DNA of 53,324 bases from an uncultured Oscillospiraceae bacterium (GCA_910579485.1 CAJTVO010000005.1:1-53324), one strand, 5' to 3'; shown: positions 8,497 through 17,091, counted from the stretch's first letter. The notes: generated by a model not told the origin, from the letters alone. Numbers and translations are program-made.

Positions 8497-8507
8497 GGAA
8501 AGTATGC
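8497..8507 (-). promoter_or_regulatory. Shared GCATACTTTCC element upstream of Mn catalase
   Basis: On the minus strand GCATACTTTCC ends about 42 bases before the catalase start. The same 11 bases occur about 39 bases before the small gene at 11613-11786. CATACTTT resembles -10 elements read by the sporulation sigma factors E, G and K (CATA-containing). No convincing matching -35 was found, so this is a candidate only. Confidence 0.4.
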
Positions 8508-8580
8508 CGGGAACTGTGGTTTACGCACCGCACTTTCTCCCTTCTCCTGCCATAAAATAGGCGGAAGGAGGGATTTCTTT

Positions 8581-9468
8581 ATGGAATGTCAGAACTGTCC
8601 CATTGGCCAAACCGCGCCCCACAGCTTTCCGCCCCAGCACCAAGACCAGCAGCCCGGTCTGGAATGTCAGATGAACCCACGCCCCATCTCAGAGTGCGCT
8701 CCGACCGGCCCAAAGCTCGCCAACCGCGTGGCCCTCATTACTGGCGGGGACAGCGGCATTGGACGGGCGGTGGCCTACGCTATCGCGAAAGAGGGGGCAA
8801 AAGTGTCCATCGCCTACTACGATGAAGATCGGGATGCCCAGGAGACCGCCGAACACATTCGCCAGTTGGGCGGCGAATGCCTGCTCCTGCGGGGCGATCT
8901 GAAAGATCCGGCATTCGCCAAGCGCTGTGTGGAGCAGACGGTGGAGCACTTCGGTACACTGGACATTCTGATTAACAACCACGCCGTCCAGTTCATCCGG
9001 CGGAGCATCCTGGATATTACCCGGGAACAGCTCTCCCTGGTGTTTCAGAACAATGTGTACTCCTTCTTCTATCTGATTCAAGCCGCTCTGCCCCACCTCC
9101 ACCCTGGAAGCTCCATCATCAACACCACCTCCGTCACCGCCTACCAGGGTCATAAGGATCTCATCGACTACAGCGCCACCAAAGGCGCCATCGTGTCCCT
9201 CACCCGTTCCCTGGCACTGTCCCTGGTGGATCAGGGCATCCGGGTAAATGCCGTAGCCCCAGGCCCCATCTGGACGCCACTGATTCCCGCGTCCTTCTCG
9301 GCGGAGGAGGTGCGCACCTTCGGCTCCAGCACCTCCAAGGTGCCCATGCTCCGGGCGGGCCAGCCCTGCGAGGTGGCCCCCTGCTATGTCTTCCTGGCCT
9401 CGGACGATTCCAGCTACATGACCGGGCAGGTGCTCCACCCCAACGGCGGCACCATTGTGGGCTCTTAA
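8581..9468 (+). CDS. Short-chain dehydrogenase/reductase, general-stress type
   Basis: A 295-residue SDR oxidoreductase of the long-N-terminus group similar to Bacillus YdaD/GS39. A roughly 45-residue Pro/Gln-rich lead with three Cys residues precedes the Rossmann domain. Visible motifs: TGGDSGIG (54-61) for NAD(P) binding, NNHAVQ in place of NNAG, Ser in NTTSVTAYQG, and catalytic Tyr197 and Lys201 (YSATK). The C-terminus ends ASDDSSYMTGQVLHPNGG, usual for SDRs. It should oxidise or reduce an alcohol/carbonyl with NAD(P); the substrate is not evident. GGAGGG lies about ten bases before the ATG. It is divergent from the Mn catalase and collinear with the DUF255 gene 80 bases downstream; in Bacillus and Clostridia such SDRs are stress or spore associated, which fits the neighbourhood. 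Confidence 0.88.
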   Translation: MECQNCPIGQTAPHSFPPQHQDQQPGLECQMNPRPISECAPTGPKLANRVALITGGDSGIGRAVAYAIAKEGAKVSIAYYDEDRDAQETAEHIRQLGGECLLLRGDLKDPAFAKRCVEQTVEHFGTLDILINNHAVQFIRRSILDITREQLSLVFQNNVYSFFYLIQAALPHLHPGSSIINTTSVTAYQGHKDLIDYSATKGAIVSLTRSLALSLVDQGIRVNAVAPGPIWTPLIPASFSAEEVRTFGSSTSKVPMLRAGQPCEVAPCYVFLASDDSSYMTGQVLHPNGGTIVGS

Positions 9469-9548
9469 ATATTTGTCCGCCGGACCGCAAATACTGAAAC
9501 AATCAAACCATCAGGGCCGCGGCTTAGCGGTCCCGGAAAGGAACACAA

Positions 9549-11549
9549 ATGAGCAACCGTCTGAGCACGGAACGTTCCCCATACCTTCTCCAGCATGCAG
9601 AAAACCCAGTGGACTGGCGTCCCTGGGGACCGGAGGTCTTTGAGGAGGCAAAGCGCACCGACAAACCGGTTCTCCTGAGCATTGGCTACTCCACCTGCCA
9701 CTGGTGCCACGTCATGGCCCATGAGTCTTTCGAGGACGAGACGGTGGCACAGGCCGTCAACGCCGCCTTCCTCCCCGTCAAGGTGGACCGGGAGGAGCGG
9801 CCCGATGTGGACGCGGTGTATATGGCGGCATGTCTGGCCATGAACGGCTCCGGCGGCTGGCCTTTGACCGTGCTACTGACTCCGGACCAAAAGCCCTTCT
9901 GGGCAGGCACCTATTTGCCAAAGGACCAACTCCTGCACCTGCTTAGAAAGGCGGCCCGCCTATGGCGGGAAGATCGGGCGGGAGTGCTGGTCACCGGGGA
10001 CACCCTCACCGCCCATTTGCAGCAGGAGGGGCAGGCCCGCCCCGGCACACCCAGCCGGGAACTCGTCCGGCAGGCAGTTAGCCAGTTTGCCCAGAGTTAC
10101 GATGAGCGGTGGGGCGGCTTTGGCGCCGCACCCAAGTTTCCCACGCCCCATAATCTGATCTTCCTGTTGCGTTATGCCCAACTCGCCAAGGAGGAACACG
10201 CACGGGAAATGGCCCTGCACACTCTAAACAACATGTATCGGGGTGGGCTGTTCGACCATGTGGGCGGTGGATTTTCCCGATACTCCACCGATCAGCACTG
10301 GCTGGTCCCCCATTTTGAAAAGATGCTCTATGATAACGCTCTGCTGGCCCTGGCTTATACAGAGGCGTTTCAGCATGCCCGCTGCCCCATCTACGGGGAA
10401 ATCACCCGCCGCACGCTGGACTACGTGCTGCGGGAGTTGTCCGGCCCCCAGGGCGGCTTCTGCTGCGGGCAGGACGCGGACAGCGACGGTGTGGAGGGAA
10501 AGTATTACGCGCTGATCCCCGATGAGCTGGCTCAGGCGCTGGGCGGCGTGGACGGATTGCGCTTCTGTCAATGGTACGGCATCACCCCAGAGGGCAACTT
10601 TGAGGGCAAAAGCATCCCGAACCTGCTGGGCCAATCCCAGTTTGATCAGGATTCGGAGGATATGGCGGCGCTGAGGGAACAAGTGTACGCTTACCGCCTG
10701 AGCCGGACAGCGCTCCACCGGGACGACAAGGTGCTCACTGCCTGGAACGGGCTGGCAATGGCGGCGTTGGCCCGGGCAGGGTTGGTGCTGGACGAACCCT
10801 GGTATCTGGACGCCGCCCGCCAGACGGCGGAGTTCCTTGCGGAAAAGCTTACCACCTCAGATGGCCGATTGCTGGCCCGCTGGCGGGACGGGGATGCCGC
10901 CCATCCGGGTAAGCTGGATGACTACGCCTTTCTTGCCTATGGACTGCTGGAGCTGTACAGCGCCACCTTCGATGCATCGTATCTCACCCGCGCTGTGGGA
11001 CTGGCCGACTGCCTGCTGAAACTCTTTTTCGACGGAGAGCGCGGCGGCTTTTACCCCTACGCCTCCAATGGAGAACAGCTGCTGACCCGGACGAAAGAGG
11101 CATACGATGGGGCCATGCCGTCCGGTAACTCTATAGCGGCGCTGGTACTCTTCCGGCTGTCCAGGCTCACCGGGGAAATGCGCTGGCGGGAGGCGGCGGA
11201 TCTCCAGCTGTCCTGGCTGGCGGGGGCGGCAGAAGGATATCCCGCCGGGCACAGCTTCGCTATGCTGGCCTGTTTGGAGGAGCTGTGGCCAACCGCAGAG
11301 CTGGTGATAACCGCTCAGAAGCCGCCAGAAGAATTGCGGGGCTTCCTTCGGGAAGCTCCCCGCCTGGGGCTAACGGTTTTGGTCAAAACGCAGGAAAATG
11401 CCGGAACGCTGGCCGCCCTGGCCCCGTTTACCAAGGATTATCCCATTCCGGCACAGGGAGCACAGTATTACTTGTGCCAGGGCGGGGCCTGCGCTCAGCC
11501 GGTGGACAGCATACCAGAGTTAAAGATTTTTTCGGAGCAGAACCGCTGA
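9549..11549 (+). CDS. DUF255 thioredoxin-fold protein (YyaL/SSP411 family)
   Basis: A 666-residue soluble protein. The first ~160 residues form a thioredoxin-like DUF255 domain starting MSNRLSTERSPYLLQHAENP, with the redox-type CHWC motif at Cys50 and Cys53 (STCHWCHVMAHESF). The rest is an alpha/alpha-barrel resembling N-acylglucosamine epimerase/cellulase folds (HFEKMLYDNALLA, then LTAWNGLAMAALARA). This is the full-length architecture of the YyaL/spermatogenesis-associated protein 20 family, whose reaction is not established. The ribosome site is GGAAAGG, eight bases before ATG. It lies 80 bases after the SDR gene with no terminator between and is followed by a strong bidirectional terminator, so the two are probably one operon. 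Confidence 0.88.
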   Translation: MSNRLSTERSPYLLQHAENPVDWRPWGPEVFEEAKRTDKPVLLSIGYSTCHWCHVMAHESFEDETVAQAVNAAFLPVKVDREERPDVDAVYMAACLAMNGSGGWPLTVLLTPDQKPFWAGTYLPKDQLLHLLRKAARLWREDRAGVLVTGDTLTAHLQQEGQARPGTPSRELVRQAVSQFAQSYDERWGGFGAAPKFPTPHNLIFLLRYAQLAKEEHAREMALHTLNNMYRGGLFDHVGGGFSRYSTDQHWLVPHFEKMLYDNALLALAYTEAFQHARCPIYGEITRRTLDYVLRELSGPQGGFCCGQDADSDGVEGKYYALIPDELAQALGGVDGLRFCQWYGITPEGNFEGKSIPNLLGQSQFDQDSEDMAALREQVYAYRLSRTALHRDDKVLTAWNGLAMAALARAGLVLDEPWYLDAARQTAEFLAEKLTTSDGRLLARWRDGDAAHPGKLDDYAFLAYGLLELYSATFDASYLTRAVGLADCLLKLFFDGERGGFYPYASNGEQLLTRTKEAYDGAMPSGNSIAALVLFRLSRLTGEMRWREAADLQLSWLAGAAEGYPAGHSFAMLACLEELWPTAELVITAQKPPEELRGFLREAPRLGLTVLVKTQENAGTLAALAPFTKDYPIPAQGAQYYLCQGGACAQPVDSIPELKIFSEQNR

Positions 11550-11567
11550 ACCACGAAACCACTTTGT

Positions 11568-11611
11568 GAGCAAATAAAAACCACCCCGTATGAGGTGGTT
11601 TTTATTTGCTC
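11568..11611. terminator. Bidirectional terminator between convergent genes
   Basis: An 18-bp perfect stem (GAGCAAATAAAAACCACC and its complement, loop CCGTATGA). The A-run and T-run flanks let it work in both directions, ending the DUF255 transcript and the small minus-strand gene. Confidence 0.88.
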
Positions 11612-11612
11612 A

Positions 11613-11786
11613 TCAGTCATCGCCGCGCAGAAGGTTCTGCGCATAGTCCTTCAAGCTGGCAAAGGAATTGACACTGTCGGACCGGGTGCTGATCTGTTCC
11701 CTGGCGTAGTCCGGGAGGGTATCGAAATAGTGTCTGGCTTCCGGCTCGCTGCGCAGCAGGGCATTTAAATCCGAATAGTGCTGCAT
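11613..11786 (-). CDS. Small conserved protein, 57 residues
   Basis: A short gene. The product begins MQHYSDLNALLRSEPEARHY and ends SLKDYAQNLLRGDD. It is acidic, helical in character, with no Cys and no membrane segment. A GAGGTGA site lies about eight bases before the ATG, codon use is normal, and the stop abuts the bidirectional terminator, so it has complete gene signals. The phrase YFDTLPDYAREQI followed by VNSFASLKDYA looks like a conserved family of small Firmicutes proteins of unknown role; I cannot name it. It shares an upstream GCATACTTTCC element with the Mn catalase gene, so the two may be expressed together, possibly in the forming spore. Confidence 0.75.
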   Translation of the reverse strand: MQHYSDLNALLRSEPEARHYFDTLPDYAREQISTRSDSVNSFASLKDYAQNLLRGDD

Positions 11787-11824
11787 TGACAAATCACCTC
11801 AAACATATGGTTTGCGGACTATGG

Positions 11825-11835
11825 GGAAAGTATGC
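11825..11835 (-). promoter_or_regulatory. Shared GCATACTTTCC element upstream of the small gene
   Basis: Identical to the element at 8497-8507 and at nearly the same distance (about 39 bases) from the start codon it faces. Candidate sporulation-sigma -10. Confidence 0.4.
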
Positions 11836-11877
11836 AGGCTATGGCAAAGCGAGAGCCACCTTTCTGAATTTTTTGGA

Positions 11878-11906
11878 TAGACAGCTTTCCTGTGCCGTGT
11901 TATTCT
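11878..11906 (+). promoter_or_regulatory. Candidate sigma-A promoter of the DUF6429 gene
   Basis: TAGACA (11878-11883, five of six) and TATTCT (11901-11906, four of six) with a 17-base spacer, 33 bases before the ATG. Confidence 0.55.
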
Positions 11907-11938
11907 ATTAAGGTAATCTACCAGTGGGGGAATAGCAG

Positions 11939-12226
11939 ATGGATAGACATACGATCAAGGACTTAACGCTAATGCTGATGTACCTCACATCCTGGGAGGA
12001 GAGCCTCGTTCCGGGCATTCGGAAAAAGCCTGACCGAGCCGGGATATATCCGAAAGCCCGTCTGTGTTGGAAGGGATATGATTTTGACATTCTGAATGAG
12101 CTGACAGACGAAGGGTTGGTCAACGCCGGAGGCCGAAGCAAATCCGCGTCTTTCAACGCCGAAGGTGAAGCAAAAGCACTCGAGCTTTTGAACGCATATG
12201 GAATTGAAATTGATACATCTGAGTGA
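11939..12226 (+). CDS. DUF6429 family protein
   Basis: A 95-residue soluble protein: an N-terminal helix (TIKDLTLMLMYLTSWEE), a central WKGYDFDILNELTDEGLV segment and a C-terminal SKSASFNAEGEAKALELL segment resembling a winged-helix, as in DUF6429 proteins. Family members are common in gut Clostridia and have no known function; the NELTDEGLV...SKS pattern resembles small transcription regulators, which is inference. The ribosome site is weak (GTGGGGG). A 13-base gap separates it from the broken HAD gene downstream, so they are probably co-transcribed from the promoter at 11878. Confidence 0.75.
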   Translation: MDRHTIKDLTLMLMYLTSWEESLVPGIRKKPDRAGIYPKARLCWKGYDFDILNELTDEGLVNAGGRSKSASFNAEGEAKALELLNAYGIEIDTSE

Positions 12227-12239
12227 CAGAGGTACAGAC

Positions 12240-12386
12240 ATGGTCAAATCGGTTTTTATCGACTACATGGGTACCATCGTGGATGAACACAGTCCGGAGA
12301 TGGCGGAAATTGTCCGCCGCATCTGTAAAGACAGCAATATCCATGACCCTATGGTCCTATGTTTGGGGTTGGGAGTGTTACGATGA
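12240..12386 (+). pseudogene. Truncated HAD-family hydrolase (N-terminal remnant)
   Basis: Only about 40 meaningful codons remain. The start MVKSVFIDYMGTIVDEHSPE carries the HAD motif I pattern (here FIDYMGT, aspartate retained), and is followed by MAEIVRRICKDSNIHDP, after which the frame runs into unrelated residues and stops. Intact HAD hydrolases of this type are 200 residues or more. The loss is at about 12355, next to the start of the alpha/beta hydrolase gene, so a deletion seems to have joined the two. The fragment cannot be catalytic. Confidence 0.7.
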
Positions 12387-13309
12387 AACGAACAAAATAT
12401 CCGATCCATCCCGATTTTCAGAAGTGGGCGAACATGAATCCACCGCTTCATAAAGCCACAATTCCCGTGATGCAAAAGCTCATGGGCCTCCTCTTTACAA
12501 GAGAACGCTCCACGGCTGATGTGACCGTGGAGCGGAAAGTCATTCCCGTGGGTGGCGGCACGATCCGGGCGCTTTGGTATTGTCCGAAAGACGTTGGGGA
12601 ACACGCACCTTGTCTCTTGTATTATCACGGCGGCGGTTTTGTGCTCCCCGCCGCACTATATCATTACAGCCTGGCGAAGGAATACGCTCAAAGGGCGCAC
12701 TGCAAGGTGCTTTTTGTGGATTACCGCCTTGCGCCCAGGTTTCCGTTCCCAGCAGCGCCGGAGGACTGCTATTTGGCTTATGCGTGGGCTGCGGCCAATG
12801 CCGGGGACCTCTCGATCGACACTTCCCGGATGGCCGTCGCGGGGGACAGTGCCGGAGGTGCGCTGGCGACAGTCGTCTGCCTGATGGCAAAGGAACGAGG
12901 ACAGCTCATGCCGTGCGGACAGATGATGATGTATCCGGTTACGGGCATCGGCATGGAGACGGAATCCATGAAAAAATACACGGATACCCCTATGTGCAAC
13001 AGCCGGGATGCCGAGAAGTACGACAAATTATACAGGCCGGCCCCCTCTGCTGGGAAACTGGAATACGCTTCGCCCATCCAAGCGGAATCCCTGGCCGGTT
13101 TGCCTGCCGCGTATATCGAGACAGCTGAGTTTGACTGTCTGCGGGACGGGGGTATCCTCTATGCGGAGCGTCTGCGGAAATTTGGCGTTCCGGTCGAGCT
13201 GCACAACACGGAAGGAACGATGCACGGATTCGATATCGTGCTGGACAGCCCGATTGTCCGTAACTGTGTTGACCGGCGCACCGCATTTTTAAAGAAGATT
13301 TTTTCGTAG
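12383..13309 (+). CDS. Alpha/beta hydrolase of the hormone-sensitive lipase group
   Basis: A 308-residue esterase/lipase-like protein. The HSL-family oxyanion motif HGGGF is at about residue 81 (LLYYHGGGF), the nucleophile elbow GDSAGG has Ser156, and the acid and base are likely Asp in EFDCLRDGG and His in GTMHGFD. It should hydrolyse short acyl esters or acetylated small molecules in the cytoplasm; no signal peptide is present. I choose the ATG of MKRTKY because GGGAG lies about eight bases upstream; a start 24 bases earlier has no ribosome site. The gene abuts the HAD remnant and its TAG is followed closely by the MATE gene, suggesting a two-gene unit. Confidence 0.85.
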   Translation: MKRTKYPIHPDFQKWANMNPPLHKATIPVMQKLMGLLFTRERSTADVTVERKVIPVGGGTIRALWYCPKDVGEHAPCLLYYHGGGFVLPAALYHYSLAKEYAQRAHCKVLFVDYRLAPRFPFPAAPEDCYLAYAWAAANAGDLSIDTSRMAVAGDSAGGALATVVCLMAKERGQLMPCGQMMMYPVTGIGMETESMKKYTDTPMCNSRDAEKYDKLYRPAPSAGKLEYASPIQAESLAGLPAAYIETAEFDCLRDGGILYAERLRKFGVPVELHNTEGTMHGFDIVLDSPIVRNCVDRRTAFLKKIFS

Positions 13310-13321
13310 GTGGAAGATCAA

Positions 13322-14707
13322 GTGAACCGTAAAGAGAGACAGCAAGCCGCCTGGACGACTGCCGCAACTATCATGACTCTGGCCTGGCCCACCATCGTCG
13401 AACAGGTCATGCAGACGGCGGTCCAATACATTGACACTGCCATGGTAGGCTCCCTGGGCACCCAGGCCACCGCCGCCGTGGGGGCCACCAGCACCATAGC
13501 ATGGTTGGTAGGCAGCACCTTTTCCGCTTTGGGCGTGGGTTTCCTAGCGCTGATTGCCAAAGCCTGCGGCGCGGGAGATCTGGAGGCCGCGAAAAAAGCG
13601 GCGGCTCAGACCTCCCTGGTGGTTCTGGTTGCGGGTATCTTCGCCACCATTGTCTGTACCGCCGTCAGCGGCATGGTCCCTGTATGGATGCAGGTAGACC
13701 CCGCCGTCCAGGAGTTGGCCGGGACTTACTTTTTCATCCTTTACCTGCCCATGCTGTTCCGGTCTGCCTCAATCCTGTTCGGCACCGTCCTCCGGGCTGC
13801 GGGCGACACCAAGACGCCCATGTGGGTGGGGATCATTGTCAACTGCATCAATATCGTCCTGAATTTCCTGCTGATCTATGATACCAGAACCGTTTCCCTG
13901 CTGGGCCTCCGATTCGCCATTCCCGGAGCCGGGTGGGGCGTCACCGGCGCGGCGGCAGCCAGCGCCCTGTCCTACGTGTGGGGCGGTATCCACATCACCT
14001 GGGTTCTCTGGCGGCACCCCTTGGTCTCGCCCAAAGGCATGAGCCTGAAACCAGACATGAGCATTCTGCGACCCTGCGTAAAAATTGCCTTCCCCAATAT
14101 GCTCCAGCGTTTTGGAACCTCTTTGGGGTATGTGGTTTTTGCCGCGATGATCAATTCCTTGGGTGAGGTGGCTACCGCCGCCCACACCATCGCCAACACG
14201 GTGGAATCTGCCTTTTACATCCCAGGCTATGGGATGCAGACTGCCGCCGCTACTCTAGCTGGAAACGCCTACGGTGCGGGGGACCGGAAACGCATGAAAT
14301 CCCTGGCCAATATGTTCCTGCCCATTGAGGTCGTGCTGATGATCCTTTCCGGTGCGGCACTCTTTTTCTCCGCCCCGCTCCTGGTTGGAATTTTCACCAA
14401 GAGCCGGGAGGTCATCACCCTGGGCAGCACAGTCCTGCGCATGGTAGCGGTCTCTGAGCCATTCTACGGGGTGTCTATCATTATGGAGGGGTTGATGATG
14501 GGTGTCGGCAAGACAAAGGTGCCGTTTCTCTACAACATTACCGGGATGTGGTGCATCCGCATCCTGGGGGCCATGATCTGCATCCGTTTTCTGGAAATGG
14601 GCCTTGTCTCCGCTTGGGCGTGCATGATTGCCCATAATATGCTGTTGTTTTGTTTCTATCTGGCCACGTTTGTAAGAGGAAGCTGGAACCCATTGAATAC
14701 AGAATAG
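13322..14707 (+). CDS. MATE-family multidrug efflux transporter
   Basis: A 461-residue membrane protein with 12 predicted hydrophobic segments. MATE signatures include AWPTIVEQVMQTAVQYIDTA near the N-terminus, then GTQATAAVGATSTIAWLVGS and LFRSASILFGTVLRAAGDT, repeated in the second half (AHTIANTVESAFYIPGYGMQ). MATE proteins expel cationic drugs or metabolites using sodium or proton gradients. Start: GTG at 13322 is preceded by AGGTGG at eight bases; another GTG at 13310 adjoins the upstream TAG but lacks a good site. Translation is probably coupled to the esterase. Substrate unknown. A hairpin follows at 14738. Confidence 0.9.
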   Translation: MNRKERQQAAWTTAATIMTLAWPTIVEQVMQTAVQYIDTAMVGSLGTQATAAVGATSTIAWLVGSTFSALGVGFLALIAKACGAGDLEAAKKAAAQTSLVVLVAGIFATIVCTAVSGMVPVWMQVDPAVQELAGTYFFILYLPMLFRSASILFGTVLRAAGDTKTPMWVGIIVNCINIVLNFLLIYDTRTVSLLGLRFAIPGAGWGVTGAAAASALSYVWGGIHITWVLWRHPLVSPKGMSLKPDMSILRPCVKIAFPNMLQRFGTSLGYVVFAAMINSLGEVATAAHTIANTVESAFYIPGYGMQTAAATLAGNAYGAGDRKRMKSLANMFLPIEVVLMILSGAALFFSAPLLVGIFTKSREVITLGSTVLRMVAVSEPFYGVSIIMEGLMMGVGKTKVPFLYNITGMWCIRILGAMICIRFLEMGLVSAWACMIAHNMLLFCFYLATFVRGSWNPLNTE

Positions 14708-14737
14708 CTGACTAACGCATAAAATTCAAAAATTTCG

Positions 14738-14770
14738 CCGCCAGCATCGCACTTTGTGCGATGCTGGCGG
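14738..14770 (+). terminator. Hairpin terminator after the MATE gene
   Basis: A 15-bp perfect stem (CCGCCAGCATCGCAC with its complement, loop TTT) followed by TTATAGTT, a weak T-run. The remaining 14771-14956 is A+T-rich and holds no gene I can support. Confidence 0.7.
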
Positions 14771-14956
14771 TTATAGTTGCTAAAGCAACCAAGCCAAATC
14801 GCATATTTTTGGATTTACGACAAAATTTTAGGGGGTGTTTTACTGGTAACTTGGCAGGCACCTGACCGGGGGACCCCAATCTATTCTTTTCATAAGTGCT
14901 CAATTCCGTATAAATATGAATAGAATTGTAACTTTTCAAATATAAAAATCAGCGAT

Positions 14957-14978
14957 GGGGGTATAGCTCAGCTGGGAG
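14957..14978 (+). repeat. 22-nt fragment of the tRNA-Ala 5' end, copy B
   Basis: Identical to the first 22 bases of tRNA-Ala and to copy A at 7294. The next 58 bases are unrelated, and then the complete tRNA-Ala copy 2 begins. This repeats the fragment-spacer-tRNA layout seen at 7294-7538 and probably marks another insertion event at the same site. Confidence 0.7.
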
Positions 14979-15036
14979 CCCAGCACAGTCGTAAAACAAC
15001 CCCCGCAAACAACTTAATACTCACTCTCTTCCACAT

Positions 15037-15112
<76 letters not shown>

Positions 15113-15126
15113 TCACTAGAGAGTGA

Positions 15127-15164
15127 AGCAAGAATCTCACTTCTTCGGAAGTGAGATTCTTGCT
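15127..15164. terminator. Bidirectional hairpin between tRNA-Ala copy 2 and recombinase
   Basis: A 17-bp perfect stem (AGCAAGAATCTCACTTC and complement) with a TTCG tetraloop. It touches the recombinase stop codon on the minus strand and follows the tRNA by 14 bases on the plus strand. Confidence 0.8.
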
Positions 15165-16769
15165 TTATGCTGCAATCGTCACAATGTCCATTCCAAGGCT
15201 GAACTGCTCCAGGTCGATATTGAAATCAATGTGCAGTTTGTAGTCCCGGTAGACCTCCACCCGTTTAATCAGGCAGTTAACAATCATCTTTTTCGCTTCC
15301 AGGTTTGCTTGGTCGTACATCTCCGCCCAGGAAATAATGTCCTCATACTGCGCGTTGAGCGCATTGAGAACAGCCTGTCCCTCATCATAGGCGTTTTGAG
15401 CGGCGGCAAGCTGTTCCTGTATGGTGTTGACCTTGGCCTCGGCCTCGGATACCATGCCGCCGAGCAGCTCCTTGGAGAAGGTACTCTCACCCCGCAGAAC
15501 ACGAAAGATCTCTGCTTTCAGCATATCCAACTCTGAGGCGGCTTTTGCGTGTGCGGCCCGGACGGACTGGAGCAGCTGTTTCCGCTCCTCCATCTTTTCC
15601 CGATACCGGGCGTTGACAATCTCGTTCTTGGGGACGGACTTCATGCGCTCAAAAATCTGACGCACGATTTTGTCAATGATACCGTCCAGGATATGGGCGG
15701 TGTAGCCGGTCTGTCCATCGCACTCTGTCTGCTTGCGGGTTTTGCCATAGCAGATATAGCGGACACGCTTCACAATTCGGTTCGGGTCCTCCGCACAGGG
15801 ATAGGCTTTCCCATTGGTTGTAAGCGCCAATCGCGCCCCACAGTGGCCGCAGAATACGTTGCCGGACAAAAGAGACTGTCCGCCGATATTCCGGGGGACT
15901 GTCCTGTCCTGTTCGGCGGCGTTGGCGCGAGAGGTACGAATACGCTGGGCGGCATCAAACATTTCCTGCGAAATGAGCTGCAAGTGCGGAAGGACCTGGG
16001 AACGACTTTCGCCGCTCCGCAGGATGCCGGTATAGGTCAGGTTACAGATGATACCCCGGATTGTAGCGTGATGCCAGTTCTTGCCCGTCCTGGCCCGGTA
16101 GCCCAAGCGGTTCAAGTGGGTGGCGATTCGCTGCGCTCCAAAGCCCTCGTTGACGTACTTCTCAAAGATAATGCGTACAACAGCGGCCTCAGCCTCGTTG
16201 ACCGCCAGCTCATAAACCTCATGCTTGCGCTTGTTTACCCGCCCGCTCTTGACTAGATCGTAGCCATAGGGGGCCATGCCGCCCTTGAATCCACCGTCCT
16301 CGACCAGCTGGCCCAGGGCGGTTTTCGTGCGTATAGAGGTCTTTTCGCTCTCACCGTCTGCTTGCCAAAAACGTATGTAGTTGGTGAGCTTATCAGTGTG
16401 ATTGTCAAACCTCTGTTCCCCCTCCTGGGTACTCCAGACCTGTACGCCGTTTTTGACAAACCATTCCACCACAAAGGGCGTTTCGTCTGCGATACGTCCA
16501 ATGCGGTCAAACATGAATACCAGCAGAATATCGAACTTGCCCTGTCTGGCGTGTTCCTTGATGATCTGGAGCTTATCGCGGTTCTCGGCCCGGACCTTGT
16601 GGCCGGATACGCCGTCCTCCTGCTCCTCATGAATGATCGTCCAGCCCTTCTCCTCCGCAAAGCGATGGCAGGCTTTCCGCTGCATAGGGATGTCGGCTTG
16701 GCTCTTGTCGTTGTAGTCCACCTGTTTGTCGGTGGACACCCTATAAAGGCAATAAACACGGTTTTCCAT
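15165..16769 (-). CDS. Large serine recombinase (site-specific, TnpX-like)
   Basis: A 534-residue recombinase that should integrate and excise the element. Order of parts: resolvase-type catalytic domain (1-150) with nucleophile Ser12 in YCLYRVSTDKQ and MFDRIGRIADET; recombinase domain (about 170-275: GMAPYGYDL, YVNEGFGAQRIATHLNRLGY); zinc ribbon with CGHCG and later C...C pairs (about 310-365); and a long coiled coil to about 490. This is the TnpX/large serine integrase layout. The ATG of MENRVY is preferred, with AAAGGA about 12 bases upstream; two earlier ATGs lack ribosome sites. Its place beside tRNA-Ala fits an end-located integrase, although serine recombinases use tRNA targets less often than tyrosine recombinases do. 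Confidence 0.92.
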   Translation of the reverse strand: MENRVYCLYRVSTDKQVDYNDKSQADIPMQRKACHRFAEEKGWTIIHEEQEDGVSGHKVRAENRDKLQIIKEHARQGKFDILLVFMFDRIGRIADETPFVVEWFVKNGVQVWSTQEGEQRFDNHTDKLTNYIRFWQADGESEKTSIRTKTALGQLVEDGGFKGGMAPYGYDLVKSGRVNKRKHEVYELAVNEAEAAVVRIIFEKYVNEGFGAQRIATHLNRLGYRARTGKNWHHATIRGIICNLTYTGILRSGESRSQVLPHLQLISQEMFDAAQRIRTSRANAAEQDRTVPRNIGGQSLLSGNVFCGHCGARLALTTNGKAYPCAEDPNRIVKRVRYICYGKTRKQTECDGQTGYTAHILDGIIDKIVRQIFERMKSVPKNEIVNARYREKMEERKQLLQSVRAAHAKAASELDMLKAEIFRVLRGESTFSKELLGGMVSEAEAKVNTIQEQLAAAQNAYDEGQAVLNALNAQYEDIISWAEMYDQANLEAKKMIVNCLIKRVEVYRDYKLHIDFNIDLEQFSLGMDIVTIAA

Positions 16770-16892
16770 GCACTGATCGTCCTTTCTATTCATGGTAGGT
16801 AATGGGGCGAAAGACGTAATCAATGCACAGGAGAGATTTGATTGTCAAGGTGCGCGAGGAATATCCTCACTACAAGTATCTCTCCATTTCCG

Positions 16893-17063
16893 TCAAATTG
16901 CAAGGATGCCGCTGGACTGCGGCTTGGATGTATTGGCGATGAAAGAGGCCAGCAGAATCTGCTTGACCTGATTGATTACGGCGGGGTTGGGATTATCGGC
17001 AAAGTTGATGGAAACCTCATGCCCATCAACTTGGAGAATTTTTTCAGATCGTTTGTTGTCCAC
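16893..17063 (-). CDS. Small transposon-encoded protein, TnpW-like
   Basis: A 56-residue protein starting at GTG, chosen because a perfect AGGAGG lies seven bases upstream; an ATG 21 bases earlier overlaps that site and has none of its own. The sequence (KILQVDGHEVSINFADNPNP, then VINQVKQILLASF) matches the general plan of TnpW proteins of Tn4451-type elements: a short beta-hairpin with V-x-I/V-x-F and a C-terminal helix beginning near KI/QV. TnpW function is not known. It is collinear with, and about 120 bases upstream of, the recombinase gene, which supports an accessory role in element biology. Confidence 0.6.
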   Translation of the reverse strand: MDNKRSEKILQVDGHEVSINFADNPNPAVINQVKQILLASFIANTSKPQSSGILAI

Positions 17064-17091
17064 AGAATGACCTCCTGTGTTCATTAAGGTG

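Noticed and set aside
13310..13321. GTG at 13310 as start of the MATE gene
   Set aside because: It directly adjoins the upstream stop but has no good ribosome site, while GTG at 13322 has AGGTGG eight bases before it. It remains a possible alternative.
14712..14939. A 75-codon minus-strand frame after the MATE gene
   Set aside because: It overlaps the MATE terminator, and no ribosome site or recognisable pattern was found.
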